A stretch of 64,000 nt of DNA from Psychromonas sp. SA13A (GCF_011378715.1 NZ_WTKU01000007.1:1-64000); one strand, 5' to 3'. Positions 27,795 to 38,334 are shown, counted from the stretch's first letter. Notes: generated from the letters alone by a model not told the origin. Translations and numbers: made by a program.

Positions 27795-28748
27795 ATGAGT
27801 AATCAATTAGAACAACTGCAAAAATTAACCACAGTCGTAGCAGATACTGGTGATATTGAAGATATTAGAAAGTATCAGCCAGAAGATGCAACAACTAATC
27901 CTTCTCTAATTCTTAAAGCCGCTCAGCTTAAAAGCTATGCACCGCTTATTGAGTCTTCAGTTGCTTATGCAAAAATGCAAAGTGAAGATCAAGCTCAACA
28001 AGTCATCGATACTAGTGACATGCTTGCCGTTAATATAGGTAAAGAAATTCTAAAAGCAGTGCCTGGACGCATTTCAACTGAAGTTGATGTTCGTCTTTCA
28101 TACGATACAGAAAAAACAGTATTAAAAGCGCGAAAACTTATACAAATGTACAATGATGCCGGCGTTACTAACGATCGTATTTTGATTAAAATAGCATCGA
28201 CTTGGCAAGGTATTCGAGCTGCTGAAATTTTAGAAAAAGAAGGTATCAACTGTAATTTAACACTTTTATTCTCATTTGCTCAAGCGCGTGCATGTGCTGA
28301 AGCAGGGGTTTACCTTATCTCGCCTTTTGTTGGTCGAATTATGGATTGGTATAAAGCAAAAGAAGGTCGTACTTTTGAAGCCGTAGAAGATCCAGGTGTT
28401 ATTTCTGTAACTAATATTTTCAACTATTACAAAGACCATGGCTATAAAACCGTTGTGATGGGAGCAAGTTTCCGTAACCTTGGTGAAATTACTGAGCTAG
28501 CTGGATGTGATCGTCTAACAATTAGCCCTGCTTTATTACAAGATTTAAGCGAATGTAACGAGCCACTAGTTGCAAAACTTCTAGATAATGGCGCAACTAA
28601 AGCACAACCTCAAAAAATAACTCAATCAGAGTTCCTATGGGAACATCAACAAGATCAGATGGCATTTGATAAGTTAGCTGAAGGTATTCGTGGCTTTGCT
28701 GTCGACCAAGTGAAATTAGAAGATATGATTTTAGGCTATCTCGCCTAG
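27795..28748 (+). CDS. tal: Transaldolase
   Basis: Transfers a dihydroxyacetone unit between sedoheptulose-7-phosphate and glyceraldehyde-3-phosphate in the non-oxidative pentose phosphate pathway. Length (317) equals E. coli TalB. Motifs include [23 protein letters not shown], the Schiff-base lysine in [12 protein letters not shown] and [14 protein letters not shown]. It lies 77 bases after xylB, and a CGTAAT word sits at 27764-27769 in that gap, so it may have an extra promoter. GAGAG lies upstream of the ATG. It channels xylulose-5-phosphate towards glycolysis together with tkt. Confidence 0.97.
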   Translation: MSNQLEQLQKLTTVVADTGDIEDIRKYQPEDATTNPSLILKAAQLKSYAPLIESSVAYAKMQSEDQAQQVIDTSDMLAVNIGKEILKAVPGRISTEVDVRLSYDTEKTVLKARKLIQMYNDAGVTNDRILIKIASTWQGIRAAEILEKEGINCNLTLLFSFAQARACAEAGVYLISPFVGRIMDWYKAKEGRTFEAVEDPGVISVTNIFNYYKDHGYKTVVMGASFRNLGEITELAGCDRLTISPALLQDLSECNEPLVAKLLDNGATKAQPQKITQSEFLWEHQQDQMAFDKLAEGIRGFAVDQVKLEDMILGYLA

Positions 28749-28816
28749 ACACTACAGCAATATAACGATTAAAAATAAATAGTATAAATAATTAAAATTT
28801 TTAAAATAGGAATATT

Positions 28817-30811
28817 ATGAATCGCAAACCGTTAGCAAATGCCATCCGCGCATTAAGCATGGACAGTGTACAAAAAGCCAATTCAGGTCACCCTGGTGCA
28901 CCGATGGGCATGGCAGATATTGCAGAAGTTTTATGGAGAGATCACTTAAACCATAATCCAACTAATCCAGATTGGTTAGACAGAGATAGATTTGTTTTGT
29001 CTAATGGTCACGGGTCTGTACTACTTTATTCATTATTACATCTAAGTGGTTATGACTTATCTATTGAAGATATGAAAAGTTTCCGTCAATTACATTCTAA
29101 AACGCCAGGTCATCCTGAATATGGTTATGCACCAGGTATTGAAACAACAACGGGTCCACTAGGACAAGGTATTGCTAATGCTGTTGGTATGGCAATGGCA
29201 GAACGTTCACTTGGTGAGCAGTTCAATAAAGAAGGTCACGAGATTGTAGATCATAACACTTACGCATTTATGGGTGACGGTTGTATGATGGAAGGTATCT
29301 CTCATGAAGTATGTTCACTAGCCGGTACATTAGGTCTTGGTAAACTAACGGCATTTTGGGATGACAACGGTATATCAATTGACGGTGAAGTTGAAGGTTG
29401 GTTCTCAGACGATACACCTAAACGTTTTGAATCATACGGTTGGCATGTTATTCCAGCTGTAGATGGTCACGATCCTGAAGCTATTAATGCAGCTATTGAA
29501 GCAGCTAAAGCAGAAACAGGTAAACCAACACTTATTTGTACTAAAACAATTATTGGTTTTGGTTCTCCAAATAAAGCTGGGACGCACGATTGTCACGGCG
29601 CACCTCTTGGTGCTGAAGAAATTGCAGTAACTCGTGAAAAACTTGGTTGGGAGCATGGTCCTTTTGAAATTCCGTCGGAAATCTACGCTCAGTGGGATGC
29701 GAAACAAGCAGGCAAAATTAAGGAAGCAGCGTGGGATAAGAAATTTGCAGCTTATGAAGCGCAATATCCTGAGCTGGCAGCTGAATTCAAACGTCGCGTA
29801 AGTGGTGAACTTCCTGCTCAATGGGAAGAAAAATCAAGCGCTATTATCGCTGATCTTCAAGCAAAACCTGCAAATATTGCCTCACGAAAAGCATCTCAAA
29901 ATGCACTTGAAGCATTTGGCGCAATGTTACCAGAATTCATGGGTGGGTCTGCAGATCTTGCTCCCTCAAATCTAACTATGTGGTCTGGTTCTAAATCATT
30001 AACGCAAGAAGATTTCTCAGGTAACTACATCCATTATGGTGTGCGTGAGTTTGGTATGACTGCCATTATGAACGGTATCGCGTTACATGGTGGTTTTGTT
30101 GCTTACGGCGCGACATTCTTAATGTTTATGGAATATGCGCGTAACGCAATGCGTATGGCCGCACTAATGAAGATCCAAAACATTCAAGTGTATACACATG
30201 ATTCAATCGGTTTAGGTGAAGACGGTCCAACGCATCAACCCGTTGAGCAAGTTGCATCACTTCGTCTAACACCTAACATGAGCACATGGCGCCCATGTGA
30301 CCAAGTTGAGTCTGCAGTTGCTTGGAAATATGCGATTGAACGTAAAGATGGTCCTACATCACTTATCTTCTCTCGTCAAAACCTTGAACAGCAGCCACGT
30401 GATACTGCACAGGTAGCAAACATTGCTAAAGGTGGTTATATCCTTTTAGATTGTGCTGGTAAACCTGACATTATCTTTATTGCAACGGGTTCTGAAATTG
30501 AGTTAGCTGTTGCTTCTGCTGCAAAATTAACGGCTGAAGGCAAAAAAGTACGTGTTGTTTCTATGCCTGCAACAGATCTGTTTGACAAGCAAGATGCTGC
30601 ATACCGTGAATCTGTTTTACCTGCTGACGTAACTGCACGTGTTGCAATTGAAGCTGGTATTGCTGATTTTTGGTATAAATATGTTGGTTTGAATGGTCGT
30701 ATCATTGGTATGACAACATTTGGTGAATCTGCACCTGCAGATGAACTATTCAAAATGTTTGGTTTCACCATTGAAAATGTTGTAAACAACGCAAAAGAGC
30801 TTTTAGTTTAA
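28817..30811 (+). CDS. tkt: Transketolase
   Basis: Thiamine-diphosphate enzyme moving two-carbon ketol units in the pentose phosphate pathway. The 664-residue length and motifs match the bacterial Tkt family: [42 protein letters not shown], the ThDP motif starting [13 protein letters not shown] and ending in NN-type ligands, and in the second half [16 protein letters not shown] and [21 protein letters not shown] lies about six bases upstream. It ends the xylB-tal-tkt group, 68 bases after tal, and is followed by a strong terminator. Confidence 0.97.
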   Translation: MNRKPLANAIRALSMDSVQKANSGHPGAPMGMADIAEVLWRDHLNHNPTNPDWLDRDRFVLSNGHGSVLLYSLLHLSGYDLSIEDMKSFRQLHSKTPGHPEYGYAPGIETTTGPLGQGIANAVGMAMAERSLGEQFNKEGHEIVDHNTYAFMGDGCMMEGISHEVCSLAGTLGLGKLTAFWDDNGISIDGEVEGWFSDDTPKRFESYGWHVIPAVDGHDPEAINAAIEAAKAETGKPTLICTKTIIGFGSPNKAGTHDCHGAPLGAEEIAVTREKLGWEHGPFEIPSEIYAQWDAKQAGKIKEAAWDKKFAAYEAQYPELAAEFKRRVSGELPAQWEEKSSAIIADLQAKPANIASRKASQNALEAFGAMLPEFMGGSADLAPSNLTMWSGSKSLTQEDFSGNYIHYGVREFGMTAIMNGIALHGGFVAYGATFLMFMEYARNAMRMAALMKIQNIQVYTHDSIGLGEDGPTHQPVEQVASLRLTPNMSTWRPCDQVESAVAWKYAIERKDGPTSLIFSRQNLEQQPRDTAQVANIAKGGYILLDCAGKPDIIFIATGSEIELAVASAAKLTAEGKKVRVVSMPATDLFDKQDAAYRESVLPADVTARVAIEAGIADFWYKYVGLNGRIIGMTTFGESAPADELFKMFGFTIENVVNNAKELLV

Positions 30812-31296
30812 ATTAGTTAATATTGATAGCTAAAATCGCTAATAAATAACCTTTTGTGAAATAAACTATTTTGCAGAAGGTATTTTTTTAACTACCCACA
30901 ATAAAACATATCAATGAATAACTCACTCCGATGGGGCCTTTTTGTTTTCTTTCATTATCTTTTGATAAGAAAAAACTGATAATTCTTTTCTAATTTTCTA
31001 TCATTTTAAATATGGTAACCGCAGTTATATCTCCATTTAACTCATGAATTGCTATTACGAAATATCGTATTAATGTTTATATTTTTATTGTTCCCCCTAC
31101 CTTTTTAAATAACTTTGAAATACATCACGCTTATATAACTTATTGATTTTAAATTATTATCTTGTTATTTGTGTACTTAGATCTCATATAATAAATATCG
31201 TAACGCTATTGTTATTTATCGCAAATTTATTATGTTAATTAATAAGACAGAATGGATTCAGTAAATAGAATTAGTCAAATTATCTTGGAGAATGAA
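30812..31296. other. Promoter region of the GPH symporter
   Basis: About 485 very AT-rich bases. After the tkt terminator it contains a near-palindrome ATTACGAAATATCGTAT (31054-31070), another ATCGTAA (31198-31203) and TGTTATTT words, candidate XylR-type contacts. Confidence 0.4.
30849..30889 (+). terminator. Intrinsic terminator of xylB-tal-tkt
   Basis: Fifteen-bp stem ACCTTTTGTGAAATA (30849-30863) with TATTTTGCAGAAGGT (30867-30881), all pairs Watson-Crick or G-U, a 3-nt loop and a run of seven T. Confidence 0.88.
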
Positions 31297-32688
31297 ATGA
31301 ATATAATTCGGTTGTCAGTGAAAGAAAAGATTGCTTATGGTCTTGGTGATATGGGATGTAACTTTGTTTGGCAGACAGTTATGCTTTTTTTAGCCTACTT
31401 TTATACGGATATATATGGGTTATCACCTGCACACATGGGAACGATGTTCCTATTAGTTCGTTTTATAGATGCGGTCACGGATCCCATTATGGGTTCTATC
31501 GTTGATAGAACTAAATCAAAACACGGTCGCTATCGCCCTTATCTACTATGGATAGCTATCCCATTTGGCTTTGCTTGCATGCTTGCATTTTATACTCCTG
31601 ATGTCGGAGAAACAGGAAAGATTTTTTATGCGTATGCTTCTTATATATTCTTAACGCTAATGTATACCGCGATTAATGTACCTTATTGTGCAATGGCTAA
31701 TGCATTAACCAATGATTCACAAGAGCGTACTTCCTTACAATCATACCGCTTTGCATTGAGTACTGCAGGGGGATTAGTGGTTGCGATGGTAGCACTTCCT
31801 CTGGTTGATCTTATTGGAGAAGGTGATGTTCAGAAAGGTTATTTAGGTGCAATGGCAATAATGGGCGCTGGTGCAATTGCTCTCTTTTTTTACAGTTTCG
31901 CTAATGTAAAAGAACGTTTTGTCGCAGAGAATGAAGAACAATCATCGGTATTTAGTGATTTGAAATTGTTATTCAAAAATAATCAATGGCGCGTATTATT
32001 CATCCTGAATGTACTATTGTTGGCGGGCGTTGTCTTAAAAGGCGCCTCAACTATGTACTACGTCAACACTGTAATGGGACGCGCTGATCTTGCAACTACA
32101 TTCATGGTTGCTGGGATGATTGCTAATATTATTGGTGCTATAGGTTCTGCTCCTTTATTGGGACGTTTTGAGAAAGCTGCTGTATATAAAGTACTTATAA
32201 TTATTTCTGGCATATTATCTGCCGCTTTATACTTCGTTGAACCGACCAGTGTTTATATAATATTCATGCTTGTCATTGTGTTAGGCATTGTACAGATGAG
32301 TACTACTCCTATTTTATGGAGCATGATGTCAGATATCGTAGATTACGAGAAAACACGTAGTAACCGGTCTTTGAGTGGCATGGTATTTTCAACTAACCTA
32401 TTCGCCATTAAGTTGGGTATTGCTCTAGGTGGTGCATCTGTTGGGTGGATCTTGGCGGGTGCTGGTTACGTTGGGGGAGCAGAGACTCAGTCATCAGCTG
32501 CAATTACTGCAATCAATTTACTCTATACCATTATTCCTGGGATTATTTTTGTGTCTCTTGCCGTCGTTATATCATTTTATAAGCTTGATAATAAAAAGTT
32601 AGCTCAGATTAAAGCTTTATTAAAGCTGGCTAAAGAAAAAAGTAGTGATGAATATGAGGGTGCCCGTGTCAGAGGACAAAGTTATTAA
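31297..32688 (+). CDS. GPH-family (glycoside-pentoside-hexuronide) sugar:cation symporter
   Basis: Inner-membrane symporter of 463 residues with twelve predicted helices, related to MelB, XylP and XynT. Diagnostic features are the start KEKIAYGLGDMGCNFVWQ, FIDAVTDPIMGSIVDRTKSK with its aspartates, HGRYRPYLLW, INVPYCAMA and LTNDSQERTSLQSYR. Such proteins import xylosides or xylo-oligosaccharides with Na+ or H+. ATG 31297 is chosen because GGAG (31287-31290) lies six bases upstream; an ATG at 31252 has no such site. It lies between tkt and the first MsmK-type ATPase, so it gives a second uptake route beside the ABC system. Confidence 0.93.
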   Translation: MNIIRLSVKEKIAYGLGDMGCNFVWQTVMLFLAYFYTDIYGLSPAHMGTMFLLVRFIDAVTDPIMGSIVDRTKSKHGRYRPYLLWIAIPFGFACMLAFYTPDVGETGKIFYAYASYIFLTLMYTAINVPYCAMANALTNDSQERTSLQSYRFALSTAGGLVVAMVALPLVDLIGEGDVQKGYLGAMAIMGAGAIALFFYSFANVKERFVAENEEQSSVFSDLKLLFKNNQWRVLFILNVLLLAGVVLKGASTMYYVNTVMGRADLATTFMVAGMIANIIGAIGSAPLLGRFEKAAVYKVLIIISGILSAALYFVEPTSVYIIFMLVIVLGIVQMSTTPILWSMMSDIVDYEKTRSNRSLSGMVFSTNLFAIKLGIALGGASVGWILAGAGYVGGAETQSSAAITAINLLYTIIPGIIFVSLAVVISFYKLDNKKLAQIKALLKLAKEKSSDEYEGARVRGQSY

Positions 32689-32728
32689 GCTTGTCAGTTA
32701 AACAAAATGTGAGCTGATTTATCCAATT

Positions 32729-32783
32729 GATTTATCGTTATTTGTCTACTAAAAACATAATCTAGTGGATAAAACGATAAATC
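32729..32783. promoter_or_regulatory. Long-range inverted repeat before the ATPase gene
   Basis: Perfect 10-bp repeat GATTTATCGT (32729-32738) and ACGATAAATC (32774-32783) with a 35-nt loop, directly followed by a strong Shine-Dalgarno-like AGGAGG. It may control the following small frame or the ATPase gene. Confidence 0.4.
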
Positions 32784-32803
32784 AGGAGGAGCGAATACTG
32801 GTG

Positions 32804-32893
32804 ATGTTAATCAGATATTTAAACGACAAGTTGGTCAGAAATACGCTTTTTAAAGCATTAAATATCAATGTATTAATCATAGAAATAAGGTAG
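32804..32893 (+). CDS. Possible leader peptide before the ATPase gene (29 aa)
   Basis: Short frame starting MLIRYLNDKLVRNTL and ending nine bases before the ATPase ribosome site region, with its TAG overlapping AAGGTAG. A consensus AGGAGG stands 14 bases before its ATG (11 before an in-frame GTG), a little long but striking because no other gene uses it. It could be translated to couple ribosomes to the ATPase gene. Evidence is positional only. Confidence 0.25.
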   Translation: MLIRYLNDKLVRNTLFKALNINVLIIEIR

Positions 32894-32901
32894 AAATAAT
32901 A

Positions 32902-33990
32902 ATGGCTGCAGTAGAATTTAAAAATATAGACAAAATTTATTCAGGCAATACGCAAGTAGTTAAAAACTTTAATCTAAAAATAGAAGATGGTGAATTTATT
33001 GTATTTCTTGGTCCTTCAGGCTGTGGTAAATCTACTACATTACGTATGCTTGCAGGATTAGAGGAAATTTCTGCTGGTGAAATTATTATCGGCGATGATG
33101 TGATTAATAATATTGAGCCTAAGGATAGAAATATTGCGATGGTCTTTCAGAGCTATGCTTTATATCCACACATGACTGTATATGAAAATATTGCTTTTAC
33201 ATTAAAATTATCTGGATTAAGTAAACAACAGATTAGAGATAAGATAAGACCTATAACGGATATGTTACAACTCACGCCATTATTGGATCGTAAACCACGC
33301 GCATTGTCTGGTGGACAGAGACAGCGTGTTGCTATGGGAAGAGCGATGGTGCGTACTCCGGAAGTATTCTTATTTGATGAGCCTCTTTCAAATCTTGATG
33401 CAAAATTGCGTAATTCAATGCGTCGTGAAATTAAACGACTACATAACAAGTTACAAAAGACCACCATTTATGTTACGCATGATCAGGTTGAGGCGATGAC
33501 ATTAGCTGATCGAATTGTTATTTTACGCGATGGTTTCATTGAGCAAGTTGGTACCCCAGAAGAGATTTATCAAACGCCTGCAAATGAATTTGTTGCTGGT
33601 TTTATTGGCAGTCCAACGATGAATCTGATTCAAGGTAAAATCAAAAAATCTGGTGAAGGGTATATCGAACTTGAAGGGCAACGCCTTCCATTACCAGTGA
33701 AAGATATTACAGTATTAGAAGATCAAAATGTTTTAGTCGGCATTAGACCGTGTGATATACATTTAACCGCTGAACTACTTGAGTATCCCTTTACGATTAA
33801 AGTCAAAGTACAAACATGTGAATTATTGGGATCTAGCATACATATAGAAACAAAATTAGGTGAATATACTTTAACCGTAGAAACACCATCATCTGATTTA
33901 ATAGAAGAAGGCCAAGTCATTGACCTTTATATTGATAAGTCAAAAATACACATTTTCGACTCAAAATCGGGTGATGCAATCGTGGCATAA
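32902..33990 (+). CDS. ABC transporter ATP-binding protein, MsmK/UgpC/MalK type (first copy)
   Basis: Cytoplasmic ATPase of a CUT1 sugar importer, 362 residues. Walker [10 protein letters not shown] is at 37-45, the Q-loop in [15 protein letters not shown], signature LSGGQRQR, Walker [13 protein letters not shown] and the switch histidine in [10 protein letters not shown]. The C-terminal OB-like regulatory domain (from about 240) resembles MalK. It is not next to permeases: neighbours are the GPH symporter and a XylR-like regulator. It could energise the importer at 39.4-42.6 kb, which has its own closely similar ATPase, or serve several importers as MsmX does. AAGG lies ahead of the start. 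Confidence 0.93.
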   Translation: MAAVEFKNIDKIYSGNTQVVKNFNLKIEDGEFIVFLGPSGCGKSTTLRMLAGLEEISAGEIIIGDDVINNIEPKDRNIAMVFQSYALYPHMTVYENIAFTLKLSGLSKQQIRDKIRPITDMLQLTPLLDRKPRALSGGQRQRVAMGRAMVRTPEVFLFDEPLSNLDAKLRNSMRREIKRLHNKLQKTTIYVTHDQVEAMTLADRIVILRDGFIEQVGTPEEIYQTPANEFVAGFIGSPTMNLIQGKIKKSGEGYIELEGQRLPLPVKDITVLEDQNVLVGIRPCDIHLTAELLEYPFTIKVKVQTCELLGSSIHIETKLGEYTLTVETPSSDLIEEGQVIDLYIDKSKIHIFDSKSGDAIVA

Positions 33991-34188
33991 CTAAGATTAT
34001 TATATCACTCTGATAAAGTGTGGTGTTGTAACCTTGTTATAAGCACTTAATTTTAAATGAATAGAGAAAAGAAAAGTAAGGTAATGTTTTATTAGATTGC
34101 TTTATTAATTCTGGTTGAATTATTGAATATCATATCAATTCATTTTCTAGTTACTATTAAACGCTCTAAACTTATGGATGAGATCTTT

Positions 34189-35286
34189 ATGGCTAAATTG
34201 TTATTGTTAATTGATACGATGTTTTATTACGACAGAGAAGTATTGAAAGGTATTAAAGCTAAAGTAGATGAATGTCAGTTAAAATTATCTATTCATTTAG
34301 AGTCGATTGATAATGTGGCTGATATACTTTCTCAGCATTGGGACTATGTGATTGCAGATTTCGATAAACCGGATGTTCATCGAGTCATTCCTCGTTTAAA
34401 GAGTAATGTGCTTATTTACTCTAGTTATTCAATCGCACTCGCTCCTGAATCAGTGTCAACATTAGTGAACGATAATGAACAGTTCGCTAACTTGGCGTTG
34501 GGGCAATTTATCCAAAATGATATTTCGAATGTCACATTTTATATGGCCCCTAATGAAGTTAATGCAGGTTGGGCAAACGAAAGGCAACAATGCTTTGAAA
34601 AAAATGCAGCGTTATTGGAATTAAATTACTTCAATGACGTAAAAGAAGCTGTGTCCTTGCAACAATTTCCGTTAGGCGTTTATTGCTCTTCTGATCGTTC
34701 AGCAAGGAAGTTAGTTAACTTTTGTATGGGAAAAAATATTACAGTGCCCAATCAAGTATCAATTATCGGTACAGACTATGATGATGCAGAGCGAGCTATT
34801 TCCCCTTTACCTTTGAGCTCTGTAAATATTGATCCTTACCAACTTGGTCAACGTTGTGTTGAGGTTCTACTTAAAGCGAAGCGATTCAATAAGATAGTAC
34901 ATGAAAAGTATCAACCGATAAATTTAATTAATGAAAAGTCTACTGCGGTAGAAAAGAACCAAGATGACATTGTTAATAAGGCTCTTTACTACTTATATAA
35001 TAATTTCCACCTTAATATAAAGGTACAGCAAGTTATTGATTTTTGTAGGGTTTCTAGAAAGACATTAGATAATCGATTTATTGCTTGTAAAGGGGTAACT
35101 GTTCATTACTATCTATCTAGTTTACGCCTCAAAAAGTCAAAAAAATTACTTATAAATAGTAAAGATTCAATTGAATCTATTGCTTTGCAATGTGGTTACC
35201 CTAACCAAAGTTACCTATATCAAGTCTATAAAAAACAATTTGGCTACACGCCTTGTGAATATCGTAAAAGCTTTGGCCTCATTTAA
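34189..35286 (+). CDS. XylR-like AraC-family regulator (second copy)
   Basis: A 365-residue regulator with the same plan as XylR: a sensor domain (AKLLLLIDTMFYYDREVLKG, WDYVIADFDKPDV, VSIIGTDYDDAERAISPLPL) and a C-terminal AraC DNA-binding domain (FCRVSRKTLDNRFIACKG and SIESIALQCGYPNQSYLYQV). It is clearly diverged from the protein at 24497, shorter in the sensor part, so it probably answers a different sugar such as xylobiose, or arabinose. It sits between the first ATPase gene and the GH3 gene on the same strand. ATG 34189 has GAG seven bases ahead; ATGs at 34174 and 34123 are alternatives. Confidence 0.88.
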   Translation: MAKLLLLIDTMFYYDREVLKGIKAKVDECQLKLSIHLESIDNVADILSQHWDYVIADFDKPDVHRVIPRLKSNVLIYSSYSIALAPESVSTLVNDNEQFANLALGQFIQNDISNVTFYMAPNEVNAGWANERQQCFEKNAALLELNYFNDVKEAVSLQQFPLGVYCSSDRSARKLVNFCMGKNITVPNQVSIIGTDYDDAERAISPLPLSSVNIDPYQLGQRCVEVLLKAKRFNKIVHEKYQPINLINEKSTAVEKNQDDIVNKALYYLYNNFHLNIKVQQVIDFCRVSRKTLDNRFIACKGVTVHYYLSSLRLKKSKKLLINSKDSIESIALQCGYPNQSYLYQVYKKQFGYTPCEYRKSFGLI

Positions 35287-35456
35287 TGTAGTTGAATGGT
35301 TTTTAGTTAACCGATGATGAGTACCACCATATTATTGTGATATTTGGTTAGTGTATTTACTAATTTGGCAATTGTGCCGAAGGTCTACATTTAATTTTTT
35401 AAAATAATTCATATTAGCCTCTTTTATTGTAACTGTTTATTAATAAGAGGCATTAT

Positions 35457-37823
35457 ATGAGTATTTATAAAAACCCGAATTGTACGATTCAAGAAAGAGT
35501 TAATGATTTAATTAGCCAAATGACTCTAGCAGAAAAGATAGCGCAGTTAGGTGCACAGTGGTTAATCTTAGATCCCAATGGCGAACATCATGATCGCGAA
35601 CTAGAAATGGCAGAAGCTGGTAATCGTAAATCAATTGATGAGCGACTAAAGCATGGCTTAGGACAAATCACTCGACCTCTTGGTACTCACCCTGTTTCTG
35701 CTGAAAAGGGAATTAAAGCGCTCAATCAACTTCAGAAATATTTATTAGAAAAAACACGTCTTGGTATTCCAGCAATGTCTCATGAAGAATGTTTAGTGGG
35801 ATTGATGGTAAAAGGGGCAACGCTATTCCCTTCCTCACTAAATTATGGTCATACTTGGAACCCAGAACTTATTGAAAAAATGGCAGGGGTTATTGGTCAG
35901 GAACTTCGTCAAGTGGGGGCTCATCATGGGCTTGCACCTGTGCTGGATGTCTCTCGCGATGTACGCTGGGGAAGAACAGAGGAAACATTAGGCGAAGACC
36001 CATATCATGTGGGGGTTCTTGCCACTAGTTTTGTCAAAGGGCTACAGAGTGAAAAACGTGATGTATTGGCTACATTAAAACATTATGTGGGGCATTCATT
36101 TAGTGAAGGTGCTCGAAACCATGCACCGGTTCACCTCGGTTTTAAAGAACTAAACGATACATTTATGTTGCCCTTTGAAATGGCGGTTAAGTTAGGTAAC
36201 GCAGGTTCAGTGATGCCGGCATACCATGATATTGATAATGAACCTTGCCACTCATCTGAATATTTACTGACTACTGTTTTACGAGATAAATGGGGTTTTG
36301 ACGGTTTGATTGTCGCTGATTACGGTGGTCTGGAACTATTAGTTTCTCACCATGGAGTAGCTGCAGATCGAGCGGAAGCAGCAGCACTCGCTTTTAATGC
36401 AGGGTTAGATATCGAACTTCCAGATGATGCTTGTGGTAGTCATCTACAAGATGCTATTGAGCGAGGACTTATTTCAGTTAAAAAAATTGATGAAATTGTT
36501 GAACGTATATTAAAGGTTAAATTTGAGCTGGGTTTATTCGAAAACCCTTATTGTTCAGAAGAAAAATTTCAACTTAAAACACAAAAATCCAAAGAAATTG
36601 CTTACCAAGTTGCTTCCCAATCTCTCGTTTTATTGGAAAATGACGGAACACTTCCACTTACTACAGATAAAAAAATAGCGGTTGTGGGTCCGACTGCTGA
36701 TGATCAACTTGCGTTGCTTGGTGGCTATAGTTTTCCTATTCATCTTATTATTAGCAATATGGAAGAAGATTCAAAAGTCTCAAAAACAATTCTAGAAGCT
36801 ATTCAAGAGCAGTTTGCAAACGTTTCATATCATAAAGGATGTGACATATTGACAGAGCGTCATGCAAACGCCCCTGTTTTTCCTGGTGATGTTGACCTAG
36901 CTATGGGGCAAAAATCAGAATCGTCAGTATCGAAAGATACTAGTCAAATTTCTGCTGCAGCAGCTGTTATAGCGGATGCCGATATTGCATTAGTTTGTGT
37001 CGGAGACTTAGCTGGTTTATTCCAAACTGGCACAGTAGGAGAAGGTTCTGATACAGATAGTCTTGACTTGCCTGGTGTACAACAAGCATTAATTGATGCA
37101 GCCATTGCGACAGGAAAACCGGTTATCATTCTAGTGACAGGTGGGCGTCCCTATAATCTAAATGGGGCAGAAGAGAAAGCAGCAGCTGTTATTTTTGCTT
37201 GGGCTCCAGGGCAAGAAGGTGCTGATGCTATTGTTGATATTGTGACAGGTAAACAGTCACCCTCAGGTCGTTTGACATTATCTATTCCAAAAAATGTAGG
37301 CGCAGTTCCTTATTATTACAACCATAAATTAAAGAGTAGTGGTACTCCGATAGCCTACCATTTTGGTGCTAAATATAATTTTGGTTATGGTTTGACCTAT
37401 ACAAAATTTGACTATCAAAAAATCTCTATAAAAAAACACTCTGTAGATATCGATGGAGCGATCAACGTGGCGGCTTTGATAAAAAATACTGGATTGGTAG
37501 ATGGCTGTGAAATAGTACAGTTGTACGTCAAAGATAAACAATGCTCTTTGGTGAGACCTATTCGTGAATTAAAAGGTTTTAAAAGAGTAGATATAAAAGC
37601 AGGTGAATCTAAATTTATTAATATCACATTACCAGTTGACATGCTTAATTTTACTGACAATCTGCATCGTCGCATTGTAGAACCAGGTGAATTTGAAATT
37701 ATGATCGGTCGTTCTGCAACTGACATCATCTTTAATGAAACCGTCAGAGTAACAGGAAATATCAAAGTGTTACCCAAATATTGGACAATGCTGTGTGACG
37801 TTGAAGTTAACACTCCCTCATAA
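35457..37823 (+). CDS. GH3 beta-xylosidase / beta-glucosidase
   Basis: Cytoplasmic exo-acting glycosidase of 788 residues, no signal peptide. The N-terminal barrel contains LAPVLDVSRDVRWGRTEE, TLKHYVGHSFSEGARNHAP and the nucleophile Asp288 in GFDGLIVADYGG. The second alpha/beta domain (about 395-610) includes VALVCVGDLAGLFQTG and GEGSDTDSLDLPGVQQAL. A C-terminal fibronectin-III-like domain (about 660-775) ends with EPGEFEIMIGRSA. In this setting xylobiose or related oligomers are the likely substrates; beta-glucosidase activity cannot be excluded. AGAGG is nine bases before the ATG, and a strong terminator follows. Confidence 0.93.
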   Translation: MSIYKNPNCTIQERVNDLISQMTLAEKIAQLGAQWLILDPNGEHHDRELEMAEAGNRKSIDERLKHGLGQITRPLGTHPVSAEKGIKALNQLQKYLLEKTRLGIPAMSHEECLVGLMVKGATLFPSSLNYGHTWNPELIEKMAGVIGQELRQVGAHHGLAPVLDVSRDVRWGRTEETLGEDPYHVGVLATSFVKGLQSEKRDVLATLKHYVGHSFSEGARNHAPVHLGFKELNDTFMLPFEMAVKLGNAGSVMPAYHDIDNEPCHSSEYLLTTVLRDKWGFDGLIVADYGGLELLVSHHGVAADRAEAAALAFNAGLDIELPDDACGSHLQDAIERGLISVKKIDEIVERILKVKFELGLFENPYCSEEKFQLKTQKSKEIAYQVASQSLVLLENDGTLPLTTDKKIAVVGPTADDQLALLGGYSFPIHLIISNMEEDSKVSKTILEAIQEQFANVSYHKGCDILTERHANAPVFPGDVDLAMGQKSESSVSKDTSQISAAAAVIADADIALVCVGDLAGLFQTGTVGEGSDTDSLDLPGVQQALIDAAIATGKPVIILVTGGRPYNLNGAEEKAAAVIFAWAPGQEGADAIVDIVTGKQSPSGRLTLSIPKNVGAVPYYYNHKLKSSGTPIAYHFGAKYNFGYGLTYTKFDYQKISIKKHSVDIDGAINVAALIKNTGLVDGCEIVQLYVKDKQCSLVRPIRELKGFKRVDIKAGESKFINITLPVDMLNFTDNLHRRIVEPGEFEIMIGRSATDIIFNETVRVTGNIKVLPKYWTMLCDVEVNTPS

Positions 37824-37901
37824 ATCATAAACTCAAAAATGTTGACGGCAATACATTAGAAAAAGCATTTTAGTCAATATCTTCTATTAAATCCTTCCTA
37901 C

Positions 37902-37933
37902 AAAAACCGAATAAAGGCTTATTCGGTTTTTTT
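37902..37933 (+). terminator. Intrinsic terminator of the GH3 gene
   Basis: Perfect 13-bp stem AAAAACCGAATAA and TTATTCGGTTTTT with a 4-nt loop and trailing T-run. Confidence 0.94.
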
Positions 37934-38158
37934 AAATACTAAGTTAATCAACCTATAAATTAATAACCGCTTATGCTATTTGTAAAATTATAGGGAGCGT
38001 TACTTGGCTGTAAAACTAGTTTTCGGGGAGTGATTCGTCATTTTTCTCTAGCCATAACTAGTTACTTATTTAATGCTTTGCTTACATAACATTTTATGAA
38101 TATAAGTAATCAGCCATATTTACCTTAAGAGAATTCTCACCACTGTTTCAGAGCCTAG

Positions 38159-38207
38159 GTAGACGTAGATCACATGTCAGTTTAGGGGACTCAAGACTTA
38201 GATCACA
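38159..38207. promoter_or_regulatory. Pair of CRP-like sites upstream of the ABC importer
   Basis: Two 16-mers, GTAGACGTAGATCACA (38159-38174) and CAAGACTTAGATCACA (38192-38207), share a perfect CRP right half AGATCACA with weak left halves. They are 33 bases apart, about three helix turns, so on the same DNA face. Confidence 0.4.
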
Positions 38208-38334
38208 AATCAATATTCGACAGTAAAATTACACAATTAACATACCAATTATAACAAAGCTATCTACCATTTTTCTATAGATAATGCCTCCAATGCTTAT
38301 TTTGGGCAACTTAAGACTACTAAAGGTAATTGGT

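Larger units (their letters stand above)
37824..38334. other. Promoter region of the ABC importer operon
   Basis: About 510 bases containing the GH3 terminator and two directly repeated CRP-like right half-sites (TAGATCACA at 38166-38174 and 38199-38207). No coding sequence recognised. Confidence 0.45.

Noticed and set aside
29432-29821. Open frame of 129 codons antisense to transketolase
   Set aside because: Shadow of a highly conserved gene; the codon pattern explains the open frame.
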